Of a DNA stretch of 64,000 nt, positions 16,114 through 25,622 are shown piece after piece. The position numbers and the translations under genes are program-made. The first letter of the stretch is position 1. Each line of letters starts with the position of its first letter. The DNA is from Ulvibacterium marinum (GTDB lineage Bacteria; Bacteroidota; Bacteroidia; Flavobacteriales; Flavobacteriaceae), in assembly GCF_003626755.1 (NCBI RefSeq), contig NZ_RBCJ01000001.1, positions 1,426,001 to 1,490,000 of the forward strand. Direction: 5' to 3'. The notes beneath the pieces are model-generated. The model was given only the letters and a program-made list of their open reading frames with translations. It had not been told where the DNA came from and made no database searches.

Positions 16114-19100
16114 TGCGAAAGATTATTGAGTATTTCATAAAGTATCATGTTGCAGTAAATGTTATTGTCCTTGCTTTTGTGATTTTCGGGGTAGTAGGTG
16201 CCTCCTTATTAAAATCTTCCTTTTTTCCATTAACGGATTCAAAGAACATCCTGATAACCATTACGTATCCTGGGGCTTCTCCGCAGGAAGTGGAGGAAGG
16301 CATTGTACTCAAGATTGAAGATAACCTAAAAGGGCTTGAGGGTGTGGATCGTGTTACCTCTACCTCCAGGGAGAATAATGGGAGTATCAATGTGGAAATT
16401 GAAAAGGGCAGGGATATTGACTTCATGCTTCTCGAAGTAAAAAATGCAGTAGACCGCGTACCTACCTTTCCTACTGGAATGGAGCCATTGATCGTGGCAA
16501 AATTGGAAGCAGTAAGACCAACCATTAGTTTTGCCGTGAGCGGGAGAAATGTGCCATTGGCAACACTAAAACAAATTGGGAGACAAATAGAAAATGATAT
16601 AAGGGCTATTGATGGTATCTCCCAAATAGGAATTACCGGATATCCCGATGAAGAAATTGAAATTGCCGTAAATGAAAATAGTCTCTTGGCCTATGAACTT
16701 TCTTTTCAGGAAGTAGCACAAGCAGTGGCCAATGCCAATATATTGGTTACAGGAGGAACAATAAAGACAGATGCGGAAGAGTACCTGATCCGTGCAAAAA
16801 ATCGTTCTTATTACGCCAATGAACTTTCCAATATCATTGTAAGGGCGGATGCTTCGGGACAGACTGTGCGCTTAAAGGATGTCTCTATTATTAGGGACAG
16901 GTTTTCAGAAACTCCGAATACTGCTTTTTTCAACGGTAATCTATCCGTAAATGTCACCATTACAAGTACCAATACGGAGGATTTAATTGAGTCCGCGGAA
17001 AAGGTTAAGGAGTATATAAGTGACTTCAATCAAAAATACGACAATATACAATTGGATGTAGTGCGGGATCTTTCTACCACTTTGGTACAAAGGACTCAAC
17101 TATTAAGCGAAAATGCCATATTGGGAACCATACTTGTGCTTATCTTCCTTTCATTGTTCCTAAATACACGTTTGGCCTTTTGGGTGGCTTTTGGCCTTCC
17201 CATATCTTTTCTGGGGATGTTCATTTTTGCTGGTTTTTTTGATGTGACCATAAATGTTCTTTCCCTTTTTGGAATGATTATCGTTATCGGTATTTTGGTG
17301 GATGATGGTATTGTGATAGCCGAGAATATTTATCAGCATTATGAGAAAGGCAAATCACCGGTACAGGCAGCCGTGGATGGTACTATGGAGGTTATTCCTC
17401 CCATTGTTTCCGCAATTATCACCACCGTACTGGCTTTCTCGATCTTCTTGTTCTTGGATGGTCGTATAGGCGATTTCTTTGGAGAGGTTTCGGTAATCGT
17501 TCTCTTAACCCTGGTGGTTTCCTTAATTGAGGCCCTTATTATTTTGCCGGCCCACCTGGCGCACTCAAAGGCGTTGAGACCCTCGACCGAAAAACCAAAG
17601 AATGGTATCGCTAGGGCCTTTGCCAAGCTTAGGGTCATTAACCGATCGGGGGATCGTGCTATGGCTTGGATGCGGGACAATTTGTATAGCCCAACCCTGA
17701 AGTTTGCATTGAAACATAAGTTACTGACGTTTTCGTTCTTCGCCATGGCCCTGATTTTAACCTTTGGCTCCATTGGAGGGGGTATAATACGAACGGCCTT
17801 TTTCCCTCGTATTGCCAGTGATAGGGCACAAGTAGAACTTCTGATGCCCAACGGTACAAATGAAAAAGTTACTGACTCGATCATCAGTTTAATAGAAGAA
17901 AAATCCAAAATAGTAAACCAGGAGCTAACGGAGAAATATCTAAAAGGTACTGGAAAAGAACTTTTTGAAAATGTAATCAAAGAGATAGGACCAGGTTCAT
18001 CCTCTGCCACTTTGACCATTAACATGTTGCCGGGTGAAGAACGCCCGGATGCCGTACGCTCGGATTTGGTCACCAACAGATTACGGGAGTTGGTGGGCCC
18101 GGTAATTGGGGTGGAAAGTCTTATCTACGGATCTGGCGGTAATTTTGGAGGTGACCCCGTATCCGTTTCGCTTTTAGGGAACAACATTCAAGAACTCAAA
18201 GCGGCAAAACAGGAACTAAAGGCCTCCATGCTGAGCAATAGTGCCCTAAAGGATATTTCCGATAATGATCCCGCTGGGATTAAGGAAATTCGATTGGAAC
18301 TCAAGGAAAACGCATATCCTTTGGGGATGGATTTAAGGATGATAATGGATCAGGTACGTGCCGGTTTTTTTGGCGCACAGGCCCAACGTTTCCAAAGAGG
18401 TCAGGACGAAATAAGGGTTTGGGTGCGCTACGATCGCGAAAACCGTTCCTCTATAGCGGATCTGGATGAAATGCGAATTGTGACACCTTCAGGGGACAGG
18501 GTTCCCTTAAGGGAAATTGCCAATTACAGCATAGAACGTGGGGACGTGGCCATAAACCGGTTGGAGGGCCAAAGGGAAATTCAGATTTCGGCCGATCTCA
18601 AAGACCCAAAAGCAACTAGCCCCGTGGACGTCATGAACGAGATAAGGACGGTTATCATGCCTGAAATTCAGTCAAAATATCCTACCGTAAGTGCATCTTA
18701 TGAAGGACAGAACCGGGAACGGAACAAACTTTTCGATTCCTTGAATTTGGTAGGGTTGTCCGTTCTTGGCCTAATTTACATTACCATTGCCTTTACATTT
18801 AGAAGCTTTAGTCAACCCTTAATGCTACTTTTATTGGTGCCTTTTAGCCTTACCGCAGTGGCATGGGGGCACTGGATCCATGATTTTCCCATAAACATAC
18901 TTTCCATGTTGGGGATTATAGCGCTGATAGGAATCATGGTCAATGATGGGCTGGTACTTATTGGTAAATTCAATGGCAACCTTAGGACCGGAATGTCTTT
19001 TGACGAAGCTATATATGAAGCTGGTCGTTCACGATTCCGGGCAATTTTCCTTACCTCTATAACTACCATTGCCGGATTGGCTCCCTTGATGTTGGAAACA

Positions 19101-19415
19101 AGTAGACAGGCACAGTTCCTTATACCCATGGCCATTTCCATAGCCTATGGCATTGGCTTCGCAACAGTTTTGACCTTGTTGATGCTTCCTATTTTCCTTT
19201 CTTTTAGCAATAAGATCAAGGTGAATACAAAATGGTTGGCCACGGGAAATAAAATTACGAAAGAAGAGGTAGAACGGGCCATTAAGGAACAAAAAGAAGA
19301 ATTGCACCTTATGGGTAAAACGATCAGGCCTTCCAACGGTATTGATGGACAATTGACCCAGTCCGAAGAAATACTTTCCGAATCTGAAAAAGCATTAGAA
19401 GAACACGCAGAATGA
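16113..19415 (+). CDS. RND efflux permease (AcrB/HAE-1-like)
   Basis: A 1100-residue inner-membrane proton-driven pump with the duplicated RND layout: one N-terminal helix, a large periplasmic loop, a block of five helices, a short cytoplasmic segment, and the same again. The proton-relay aspartates in TM4 are present in GILVDDGIVIAENIY. The second half repeats this as LIGIMVNDGLVLIGKFN. Substrates cannot be read from the sequence; the MarR control suggests lipids, solvents or drugs. It overlaps the TolC gene by 4 bp. Confidence 0.93.
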   Translation: MRKIIEYFIKYHVAVNVIVLAFVIFGVVGASLLKSSFFPLTDSKNILITITYPGASPQEVEEGIVLKIEDNLKGLEGVDRVTSTSRENNGSINVEIEKGRDIDFMLLEVKNAVDRVPTFPTGMEPLIVAKLEAVRPTISFAVSGRNVPLATLKQIGRQIENDIRAIDGISQIGITGYPDEEIEIAVNENSLLAYELSFQEVAQAVANANILVTGGTIKTDAEEYLIRAKNRSYYANELSNIIVRADASGQTVRLKDVSIIRDRFSETPNTAFFNGNLSVNVTITSTNTEDLIESAEKVKEYISDFNQKYDNIQLDVVRDLSTTLVQRTQLLSENAILGTILVLIFLSLFLNTRLAFWVAFGLPISFLGMFIFAGFFDVTINVLSLFGMIIVIGILVDDGIVIAENIYQHYEKGKSPVQAAVDGTMEVIPPIVSAIITTVLAFSIFLFLDGRIGDFFGEVSVIVLLTLVVSLIEALIILPAHLAHSKALRPSTEKPKNGIARAFAKLRVINRSGDRAMAWMRDNLYSPTLKFALKHKLLTFSFFAMALILTFGSIGGGIIRTAFFPRIASDRAQVELLMPNGTNEKVTDSIISLIEEKSKIVNQELTEKYLKGTGKELFENVIKEIGPGSSSATLTINMLPGEERPDAVRSDLVTNRLRELVGPVIGVESLIYGSGGNFGGDPVSVSLLGNNIQELKAAKQELKASMLSNSALKDISDNDPAGIKEIRLELKENAYPLGMDLRMIMDQVRAGFFGAQAQRFQRGQDEIRVWVRYDRENRSSIADLDEMRIVTPSGDRVPLREIANYSIERGDVAINRLEGQREIQISADLKDPKATSPVDVMNEIRTVIMPEIQSKYPTVSASYEGQNRERNKLFDSLNLVGLSVLGLIYITIAFTFRSFSQPLMLLLLVPFSLTAVAWGHWIHDFPINILSMLGIIALIGIMVNDGLVLIGKFNGNLRTGMSFDEAIYEAGRSRFRAIFLTSITTIAGLAPLMLETSRQAQFLIPMAISIAYGIGFATVLTLLMLPIFLSFSNKIKVNTKWLATGNKITKEEVERAIKEQKEELHLMGKTIRPSNGIDGQLTQSEEILSESEKALEEHAE

Positions 19416-20806
19416 ACAGCATACAATTAACCGCTATTTCTTTCCTTTTTATAACGTTTACCACAGTTGCCCAAGAAGAAATACTATCCAAGCAAGAAGC
19501 CGCAAACCTAGCTTTGGAGAATAACTTTGGTATTCAGGTGGCCAGGAACCAGGTTGAAATTGCCGAGAATAATCAAAGCGTTTTGAATTCAGGATTTTTA
19601 CCCAGCTTAACAGGGACTGCAAATGCCAATTACCAACGTGACGACAACACCTTTTCGTTTCCGGGTCAATTCTTAAGCGACCCTGATACCAATGAACCCC
19701 TTATAGATCCAGATACAGGTCAAGCCGTACCTAGGCCCGATGTTGACCTTTACAAGGCAGAAGCGCAACGCTACGGTACTGCTTTAAATGCAAGCTATAC
19801 GCTTTTTGATGGTCTGGGCCGTTTTTATAACTACAAACGATTGAAGGAGCAATATCGTTTGAGCGAGCTTCAGGCCCGGGAGACCATTGAAAATACCATG
19901 TTGCAGCTCTTTAGCGTTTATTTTGAAGTAGCCCGACTTACGGAAAATGAAAATGTTTTAAGACAGGCCCTGGAAATTTCTACCGACAGGATTAGACGGG
20001 CGGAGTATTCCTTTGAATATGGACAAAATACCAAACTGGACATTTTAAACGCTCAGGTAGATGTAACCAATGATAGCATCAACCTATTGAATACCCGTCA
20101 GCAACTGGAGAATACCGTCCGTGATCTAAATGTTGTTTTGGCCGAGGACCTGAATAAGGTATATCAGGTAGACACGGTGGTGCGGTTTACCCCAAAAATG
20201 CAATTGGAGGATTTTATTTCGCAAGCCGATTTGAACAATGTTGCCTTATTACAGACGGAGCGAAATCTGGCCATAAACGAATATGACATCAAAGTGGATC
20301 GTTCGGGCTATTTGCCCGTTGTAAACCTTAACGGCTCCTATGGTTGGAACCTCAATCAGAATGCCCCAGGAGCTTTTTTTCCCGGAGTAAATGTTAATAA
20401 TACGCGAAATTTTGCATTGGGTGCCACCCTAACCTGGAATTTGTTCGATGGCGGCGGAACAACGGTAAGGGTCAGAAACTCTAAATTGGCCTACGAAAAC
20501 CAGGAGCTACAAAAGGCCCAGATAAAGTTAGAGGTAAAGCGCGATATAGAAAATGCCTTGGCCATATACGAAAACAGATTGAACATTTACCAGATTCAGG
20601 AACAAAATGTAATTACCAACAAGAACAATTTTGAACGGAGCAAAGAACAATTTCAATTGGGTCGCATAACCTCAATTGAATTTCGCCAAGCACAAATAAA
20701 TCTCTTGAACGCACAAACCAACAAGAATCTGGCTAAGTATGATGCTAAGCTGGCTGAACTACAGTTGTTACAGCTAACGGGGCAGTTATTAAATGTTGAA
20801 CTCTAA
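19412..20806 (+). CDS. TolC-family outer-membrane efflux channel
   Basis: A 464-residue protein with a signal peptide (ending TVAQ near residue 20) and two TolC repeats rich in long alpha-helix (QAANLALENNFGIQVARNQVE..., then AIYENRLNIYQIQEQN...). It completes the tripartite pump as the outer-membrane duct. The start overlaps the RND stop (ATGA). Confidence 0.92.
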   Translation: MNSIQLTAISFLFITFTTVAQEEILSKQEAANLALENNFGIQVARNQVEIAENNQSVLNSGFLPSLTGTANANYQRDDNTFSFPGQFLSDPDTNEPLIDPDTGQAVPRPDVDLYKAEAQRYGTALNASYTLFDGLGRFYNYKRLKEQYRLSELQARETIENTMLQLFSVYFEVARLTENENVLRQALEISTDRIRRAEYSFEYGQNTKLDILNAQVDVTNDSINLLNTRQQLENTVRDLNVVLAEDLNKVYQVDTVVRFTPKMQLEDFISQADLNNVALLQTERNLAINEYDIKVDRSGYLPVVNLNGSYGWNLNQNAPGAFFPGVNVNNTRNFALGATLTWNLFDGGGTTVRVRNSKLAYENQELQKAQIKLEVKRDIENALAIYENRLNIYQIQEQNVITNKNNFERSKEQFQLGRITSIEFRQAQINLLNAQTNKNLAKYDAKLAELQLLQLTGQLLNVEL

Positions 20807-20843
20807 TGGCGTGTTGAACGTGTTGTTTTAGGATGAAAATACC

Positions 20844-21866
20844 ATGTCAAAAAAAGGGATAGGAATTATCGGTACGGGTTCTATAGTGCATACCTATGTC
20901 AAGTGCATTGAAGAAATTGATGCGGTTGAGATCGTTGCGCTGTATACCCGATTACCTGACAGGGTTAAAAAAATCGAATCGGAATTTGGATTTCCCGTTT
21001 ATGACAATCTTGAAAAATTTTTGGCACTACCTCAAATTGATTTGGTCTGCGTATGCAACGAAAGTGGTAGTCATGGCCAAGCGATAGTTAAAGCGGCAAG
21101 GTCCAAAAAACACGTTTTGTGTGAAAAGCCGTTGGAGGTTACCCTCCAAAAAATCGATGATGCCATTACCACCTGCGAACAGAACGGGGTTAAGTTGGGT
21201 TGTGTCTTTCAAAACAGATATGGGGAACATTTTGGTGAGGTTGTCAATGCCGTATCCAAAGGGAAGTTGGGAAAATTATTGATGGGCAATGCCCATATCA
21301 ATTGGTATCGGAATGCGGAATATTATGCCAAAAACCCTTGGCGGGGCACTTTGGAATTGGATGGAGGTGCTGCGTTTATGAACCAAGGCATTCACACCAT
21401 TGATTTATTATTATATCTCTTTGGAGAGGTGAAAACAGTTTTTGGGACAGTTCAGACTAGGGTGCATAAAATCCAGGGGGAAGATGTAGGTTCCGGAATT
21501 TTGAATTTCGAAAATGGGGCTATAGGGAACATTACCGCAGGTACCGCTCTATATCCGGGACACCCTGAACGCCTAGAAGTATTTGGTGAAAAAGGAAGCA
21601 TTCTCATGGAAGGTGGAAGAATTGTAAGTTGGAATGTTATGGACGTTCCAGAACCGGATTTTGGCAAAGAAAATGGTAATGGGAGTGGGGCCGCGGACCC
21701 TACGGCAATAGGTCATCAAAACCATAAAAAAGTGATTTTGGATATGTTGGGTGCTATTGAAGAAGATAGACCACCCATGGTAGATGGCCTCGAAGCCAGA
21801 AAATCCGTTGAGGTCATTACTGCCTTATACAAATCCTCGGAAAGCCAAAGCATTGTTTTTTTGTGA
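20844..21866 (+). CDS. Gfo/Idh/MocA-family oxidoreductase, cytoplasmic
   Basis: A 340-residue NAD(P)-dependent sugar or cyclitol dehydrogenase-like protein. The Rossmann motif GIIGTGSIVHTYV is at the N-terminus, the family motif HVLCEKPLEV at about residue 96, and the catalytic-region motif NQGIHTIDLLLYLFGEV (His of the GxHxxD segment) at about residue 180. There is no signal peptide. It lies 37 bp after tolC but is functionally unrelated, so it may have its own promoter. The substrate is unknown. Confidence 0.87.
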   Translation: MSKKGIGIIGTGSIVHTYVKCIEEIDAVEIVALYTRLPDRVKKIESEFGFPVYDNLEKFLALPQIDLVCVCNESGSHGQAIVKAARSKKHVLCEKPLEVTLQKIDDAITTCEQNGVKLGCVFQNRYGEHFGEVVNAVSKGKLGKLLMGNAHINWYRNAEYYAKNPWRGTLELDGGAAFMNQGIHTIDLLLYLFGEVKTVFGTVQTRVHKIQGEDVGSGILNFENGAIGNITAGTALYPGHPERLEVFGEKGSILMEGGRIVSWNVMDVPEPDFGKENGNGSGAADPTAIGHQNHKKVILDMLGAIEEDRPPMVDGLEARKSVEVITALYKSSESQSIVFL

Positions 21867-21924
21867 TTCCTTGTAATTCGGTAGTTTCATCCGGTGTACA
21901 AACAAGTTATCTAGCCTATACCAC

Positions 21925-22107
21925 ATGTACGAACACTTTTTCCAATGCCCATATTGCTGGGCGGAAATTTCAATGTTAATGGACCCTTCTGTTAACCAGC
22001 AGACCTATATAGAGGATTGCGAAGTATGCTGCAATCCCATCGAGATTCAAACACAATTCGAAAATGACGGATTAACAGGTTTCCAGGCTACTGAAATCGG
22101 TCAGTAA
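21925..22107 (+). CDS. CPXCG-motif small cysteine-rich protein
   Basis: A 60-residue protein with CPYCWAEI near the start and CEVCCNPIEI in the middle, which together make a Cys4 zinc-ribbon-like pair. This is the conserved 'CPXCG motif-containing' family found widely in proteobacteria and Bacteroidota, of unknown function. It lies 58 bp after the Gfo/Idh gene in the same direction. Confidence 0.8.
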   Translation: MYEHFFQCPYCWAEISMLMDPSVNQQTYIEDCEVCCNPIEIQTQFENDGLTGFQATEIGQ

Positions 22108-22193
22108 AGGAATCTCGACTCTGCTAGTTTTGTTTACCAAGATTGTATATTTTTAGGTTGACCAATTTCAATGCTGCTGTGAATTTACCAAAG

Positions 22194-23531
22194 ATGATTT
22201 CGCCAAAAATTTTCCCGATTCTCTTGGTAAACTTCATTGGCATTTTAGGGTACAGCATAGTTATCCCTATACTAATATTCATTGTCACAGATATGGGGGG
22301 CAATGGATTTATTTATGGCATTCTGGGAGCCATGTACCCTTTCTTTCAATTTATTGGAGCACCCATATTGGGGAGTCTTTCGGATCGTATCGGAAGAAAA
22401 AAGGTGCTGGTACTAAGTCAGGCTGGAACTTTTGTGGCTTGGATGCTCTTTTTATTGGCCTTTGCGCTTCCAAAAACTCAGCTTTGGTCTCAAAATACCG
22501 AAGTTACGGGGAGTTATATCATGACCTTACCCCTTGTCATCATTTTTATCGCCAGAATATTTGACGGATTCACCGGAGGAAATGTTTCCGTAGCCAATGC
22601 GTATCTCTCAGATATATCAACAGATGAAGACCGCAACAAGAATTTTGGAAAGATGGGGGCCTCAACAAGTTTGGGTTTTGTTCTTGGGCCCGCCTTAGCA
22701 GGAATATTGGCTTCCTCCGCTCTGGGAGAATTGGTTCCTTTGGCCTTGGCCGCCTTGATTTCACTCGTAGCCATTTTTGTCATCAGTACAAAATTAAAGG
22801 AAAGTAATCCCTGTGTGGTCGATACGGGAGAATTGAGTACCCGTTCATTTCGGAGATTTTTTCAGGTTGAGCACAAAGATTGTTATCAGGAAGGTGATAT
22901 TGAGGCAAATCCCCCTAAAAAAGGCTGGGGCATTGTTCTTAGAGAACCAGGAATTCCGTTATTATATGCTGTGTACTTTCTAACTTTTTTGGCTTTTAGT
23001 CTATTCTATGCGGGATTGCCGATTTATGCTAGCACACTTTTGGAATGGACAGCAATAGACTTGGGGATTTTCTTGGCATATTCAAGTCTGATTATGATTT
23101 TGGTCCAAGGGCCATTATTGTCCAGATTATCGGACAATATCAGCAATCAATCCCTGATTTTGGTAGGGTCCCTTTTACTGTCTTTGAGTTTTTTTCTGCT
23201 CTCCGTGGATAGTCTGGTCATATTATATGTTGCCAATACGCTCTTATCCATTGGTAATGGTTTAATGTGGCCAAGTTTTTTGGCATTATTGGCGCGGACC
23301 GGAAATCCTCAGATCCAAGGGGCCATTCAAGGTTATGGCAATAGTATGGGAAGTATGGCCAGTATGTTCGGCTTGATTTTGGGAGGCTTGTTGTTCGAAA
23401 CTATGGAGACCAGCGTATTTGCCATCGGTTCGGGGATTTTTTTAATAGTCACCCTCTTAATGGGGGCCAATTTTCTACAGGGTAACCGAAAGACCGTGAT
23501 CGATAGCGGCAAGACTGTCACCGCTGGATAG
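22194..23531 (+). CDS. MFS transporter (tetracycline/multidrug-resistance type)
   Basis: A 445-residue membrane protein with 12 predicted helices and the MFS motif A after TM2 (GSLSDRIGRKKVL). The motif and the extended middle loop fit the drug:proton antiporter DHA1 group, but a sugar or metabolite substrate cannot be excluded. The start is set at the ATG 22194 (MISPKIFPILLVNFIG), directly before TM1; the upstream TTG at 22143 would add an unlikely leader. It ends 3 bp from the convergent DUF2807 gene. Confidence 0.87.
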   Translation: MISPKIFPILLVNFIGILGYSIVIPILIFIVTDMGGNGFIYGILGAMYPFFQFIGAPILGSLSDRIGRKKVLVLSQAGTFVAWMLFLLAFALPKTQLWSQNTEVTGSYIMTLPLVIIFIARIFDGFTGGNVSVANAYLSDISTDEDRNKNFGKMGASTSLGFVLGPALAGILASSALGELVPLALAALISLVAIFVISTKLKESNPCVVDTGELSTRSFRRFFQVEHKDCYQEGDIEANPPKKGWGIVLREPGIPLLYAVYFLTFLAFSLFYAGLPIYASTLLEWTAIDLGIFLAYSSLIMILVQGPLLSRLSDNISNQSLILVGSLLLSLSFFLLSVDSLVILYVANTLLSIGNGLMWPSFLALLARTGNPQIQGAIQGYGNSMGSMASMFGLILGGLLFETMETSVFAIGSGIFLIVTLLMGANFLQGNRKTVIDSGKTVTAG

Positions 23532-23534
23532 TAT

Positions 23535-24215
23535 TCAATCCATAACCTTGATTTTGCCACCAAAGACTTTGTTTCGCTCTACATCTTTTGGATTGCCATA
23601 GATGTAGATGGAACCCCCTGCCCGAACTTTGGCCTGTACTTTTTCCGAAGCCTTTACATCGGCCCGTCCACCCGCATTCACGGTAACTATGGTTTCATCG
23701 GTATCTAAGGCCTTGTTATACACCTGCCCGCCGGTATTTACCATGACTTCCTGGGTTTTGGCCTGGCCGGTTAAAGAGACTTCTCCCCCGGAAACCGATT
23801 TGGTATATAGGTCGGCCACATCAATTTTCAAATCGATATGGCCTCCTTCCTGCGTCTTAATTTCAACACGATTACCGGTAAGGGTTTCGTCCGAAGTAAT
23901 CTTGGCATTCTCATTGGCATCCAAAAGGACTAGGGTTTCGGTATAATACAAAGTGGCTTTGGCTTCGCCACCATCCATAAAGTTATCGAACTCCATTTTT
24001 ATTTTTAGGAGCCCATTCTTGTTGGAGATATCCACCTCGTCTTGATCGTCTCCGGTGATGACCAATTTATTCTCGTTGCTTTTTACCAAATCCACAACAA
24101 TACGGTCATACGCTTTTACCTCCGTAAACTTTTCGAGTTTTTTCGTATTTGCCCTTTGTGCCAAAACATTGACTGAAATAGATAGGGCTAGGACCAAATA
24201 CACTAATTTTTTCAT
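23535..24215 (-). CDS. DUF2807 exported beta-helix-like protein (head-GIN domain)
   Basis: A 226-residue protein starting at 24215 with a clear signal peptide (MKKLVYLVLALSISVNVLAQ). The rest is beta-rich with repeated short strands (DRIVVDLVKSNENKLVITG, GGEVSLTGQAKTQEVMVNTGGQ), the layout of the DUF2807 'putative auto-transporter adhesin head GIN' family. Function is not established; these are exported and common in Bacteroidota. The open frame continues upstream to 24422 but lacks signal-peptide logic there. Confidence 0.85.
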   Translation of the reverse strand: MKKLVYLVLALSISVNVLAQRANTKKLEKFTEVKAYDRIVVDLVKSNENKLVITGDDQDEVDISNKNGLLKIKMEFDNFMDGGEAKATLYYTETLVLLDANENAKITSDETLTGNRVEIKTQEGGHIDLKIDVADLYTKSVSGGEVSLTGQAKTQEVMVNTGGQVYNKALDTDETIVTVNAGGRADVKASEKVQAKVRAGGSIYIYGNPKDVERNKVFGGKIKVMD

Positions 24216-24403
24216 GTTAAAGGGTTTACTAATGTTCATCCAAATATAAAGTATTTTGAGATTGGAAATCCGCAGGAAAATTTGAGAATCGGGGAGATTG
24301 ATATTTCGCGAATGTAGTAAGATTGCATATATTGGGGGAATATCGCAAATGAAGTGGGGTTTCCCTTTCTCAAATAGGGTTTCCGGGTAGCTTGGCATAG
24401 GAC

Positions 24404-25612
24404 ATGGCTGAAAAAAAATCAAAGAACTTTTTGAGACTCATAGGCCCAGGGTTTATAACCGCGGCGCTGGTACTAGGCCCCGGCAGTTTGGCCGTAGCCT
24501 CCAAAATAGGGGCCAACTATGAATTTCGACTACTTTGGATAGTACCCATTTGCATTTTGTTTATGGCTGCTTTTACGATGGTTTCTACCCGAATTGGACT
24601 CTCTTCCAATCTCACATTGATTCAATTAATACGTAAAAAATACGGGAGTGCCGTATGCATTGTTATAGGAGTGGGGCTATTTGTGGTGGCCGCTTCCTTT
24701 CAGGCGGGCAATTCCATCGGTGCGGGTATGGTGTTTGGCGAGATGTTCCATTCCTCCTCCGTACCTTGGGTGGTTTTCTTCTCTATAGCGGCCATTGTTC
24801 TGCTGTTCTTTAAATCATTCTTTAAGATTTTGGAAAGGATTATGATTGCCATGGTGGTCCTGATGCTGATTTCCTTTGTAATTACCTTGATTATCTCAAA
24901 ACCCAATATTTCACTTTTGCTAGAGCAGTTTAATTTTAGCCTGCCCGGGGGTTCCGAATTTTTGGCCTTGGCCTTGGTAGCTTCCAGTTTTTCGGTGGCC
25001 GGGGCCTTTTATCAATCGTATCTGGTACAGGAAAAAGGGTGGGATACAAACAAATCAAAATCCCATGAACGAGAAAGCCTATCGGGCATATTAATTTTGG
25101 GTATCATAACGGCAACAGTTATGTTGGTAGGCGCATCCGTACTGTTTCCCCAAGGAATACAAGTGAATTCGGCTACGGAGATGGGAAAGACATTGGAGCC
25201 GATTTTTGGTAGTTATGCAACGCTGATTTTTATGCTGGGCCTCTTCGCCGCTTCCTTTTCCTCATTAATAGGAAACGCTACCCTAGGTGGAGTTCTGTTG
25301 TCCGATGCATTGAATGTGGGAAGAAAATTGGAATCCCGTAACGTACGCTACGTTATCATGTCGGTGATTTTTATCGGAGCAGTGGTAGCCATTATTTTTG
25401 GAAGCCTTCCCATAGAACTGATAGTAATGGCACAGGGATTTACCATTATTGTTGGCCCCTTGATTGGGTTAATGCTCTATTTGATAGCAAGGGATAGTGC
25501 CAAAAAAAAGCAACTAAAGCTGGGCTTGCCATTGCAAACTGTGTTGATTTTCGGATTGATACTGCTATTAGTTTTGGCAGCGGCGAATGTCTACAATATA
25601 TTTATCAAATAA
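24404..25612 (+). CDS. Nramp-fold transporter without the metal-binding motif, copy 1
   Basis: A 402-residue membrane protein with about 11 helices. TM1 reads GPGFITAALVLGPGSLAVAS, matching the Nramp TM1 repeat, but the metal-coordinating DPGN is GPGS. The TM6 region reads VASSFSVAGAFYQSYLV where classical Nramps have MPHN, so Asp, Asn and Met ligands are all absent. It starts a plus-strand catabolic cluster and is followed 10 bp later by an epimerase gene. Mn/Fe transport is therefore unlikely. Uptake of an organic solute is inferred from the neighbours. Confidence 0.8.
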   Translation: MAEKKSKNFLRLIGPGFITAALVLGPGSLAVASKIGANYEFRLLWIVPICILFMAAFTMVSTRIGLSSNLTLIQLIRKKYGSAVCIVIGVGLFVVAASFQAGNSIGAGMVFGEMFHSSSVPWVVFFSIAAIVLLFFKSFFKILERIMIAMVVLMLISFVITLIISKPNISLLLEQFNFSLPGGSEFLALALVASSFSVAGAFYQSYLVQEKGWDTNKSKSHERESLSGILILGIITATVMLVGASVLFPQGIQVNSATEMGKTLEPIFGSYATLIFMLGLFAASFSSLIGNATLGGVLLSDALNVGRKLESRNVRYVIMSVIFIGAVVAIIFGSLPIELIVMAQGFTIIVGPLIGLMLYLIARDSAKKKQLKLGLPLQTVLIFGLILLLVLAAANVYNIFIK

Positions 25613-25622
25613 ATTGGAAATA

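Noticed and set aside
17339-18076. 245-residue minus-strand open frame inside the RND pump gene
   Set aside because: Fully contained in a secure 1100-residue RND gene; composition (Ser/Arg/Pro-rich) is that of an antisense shadow.
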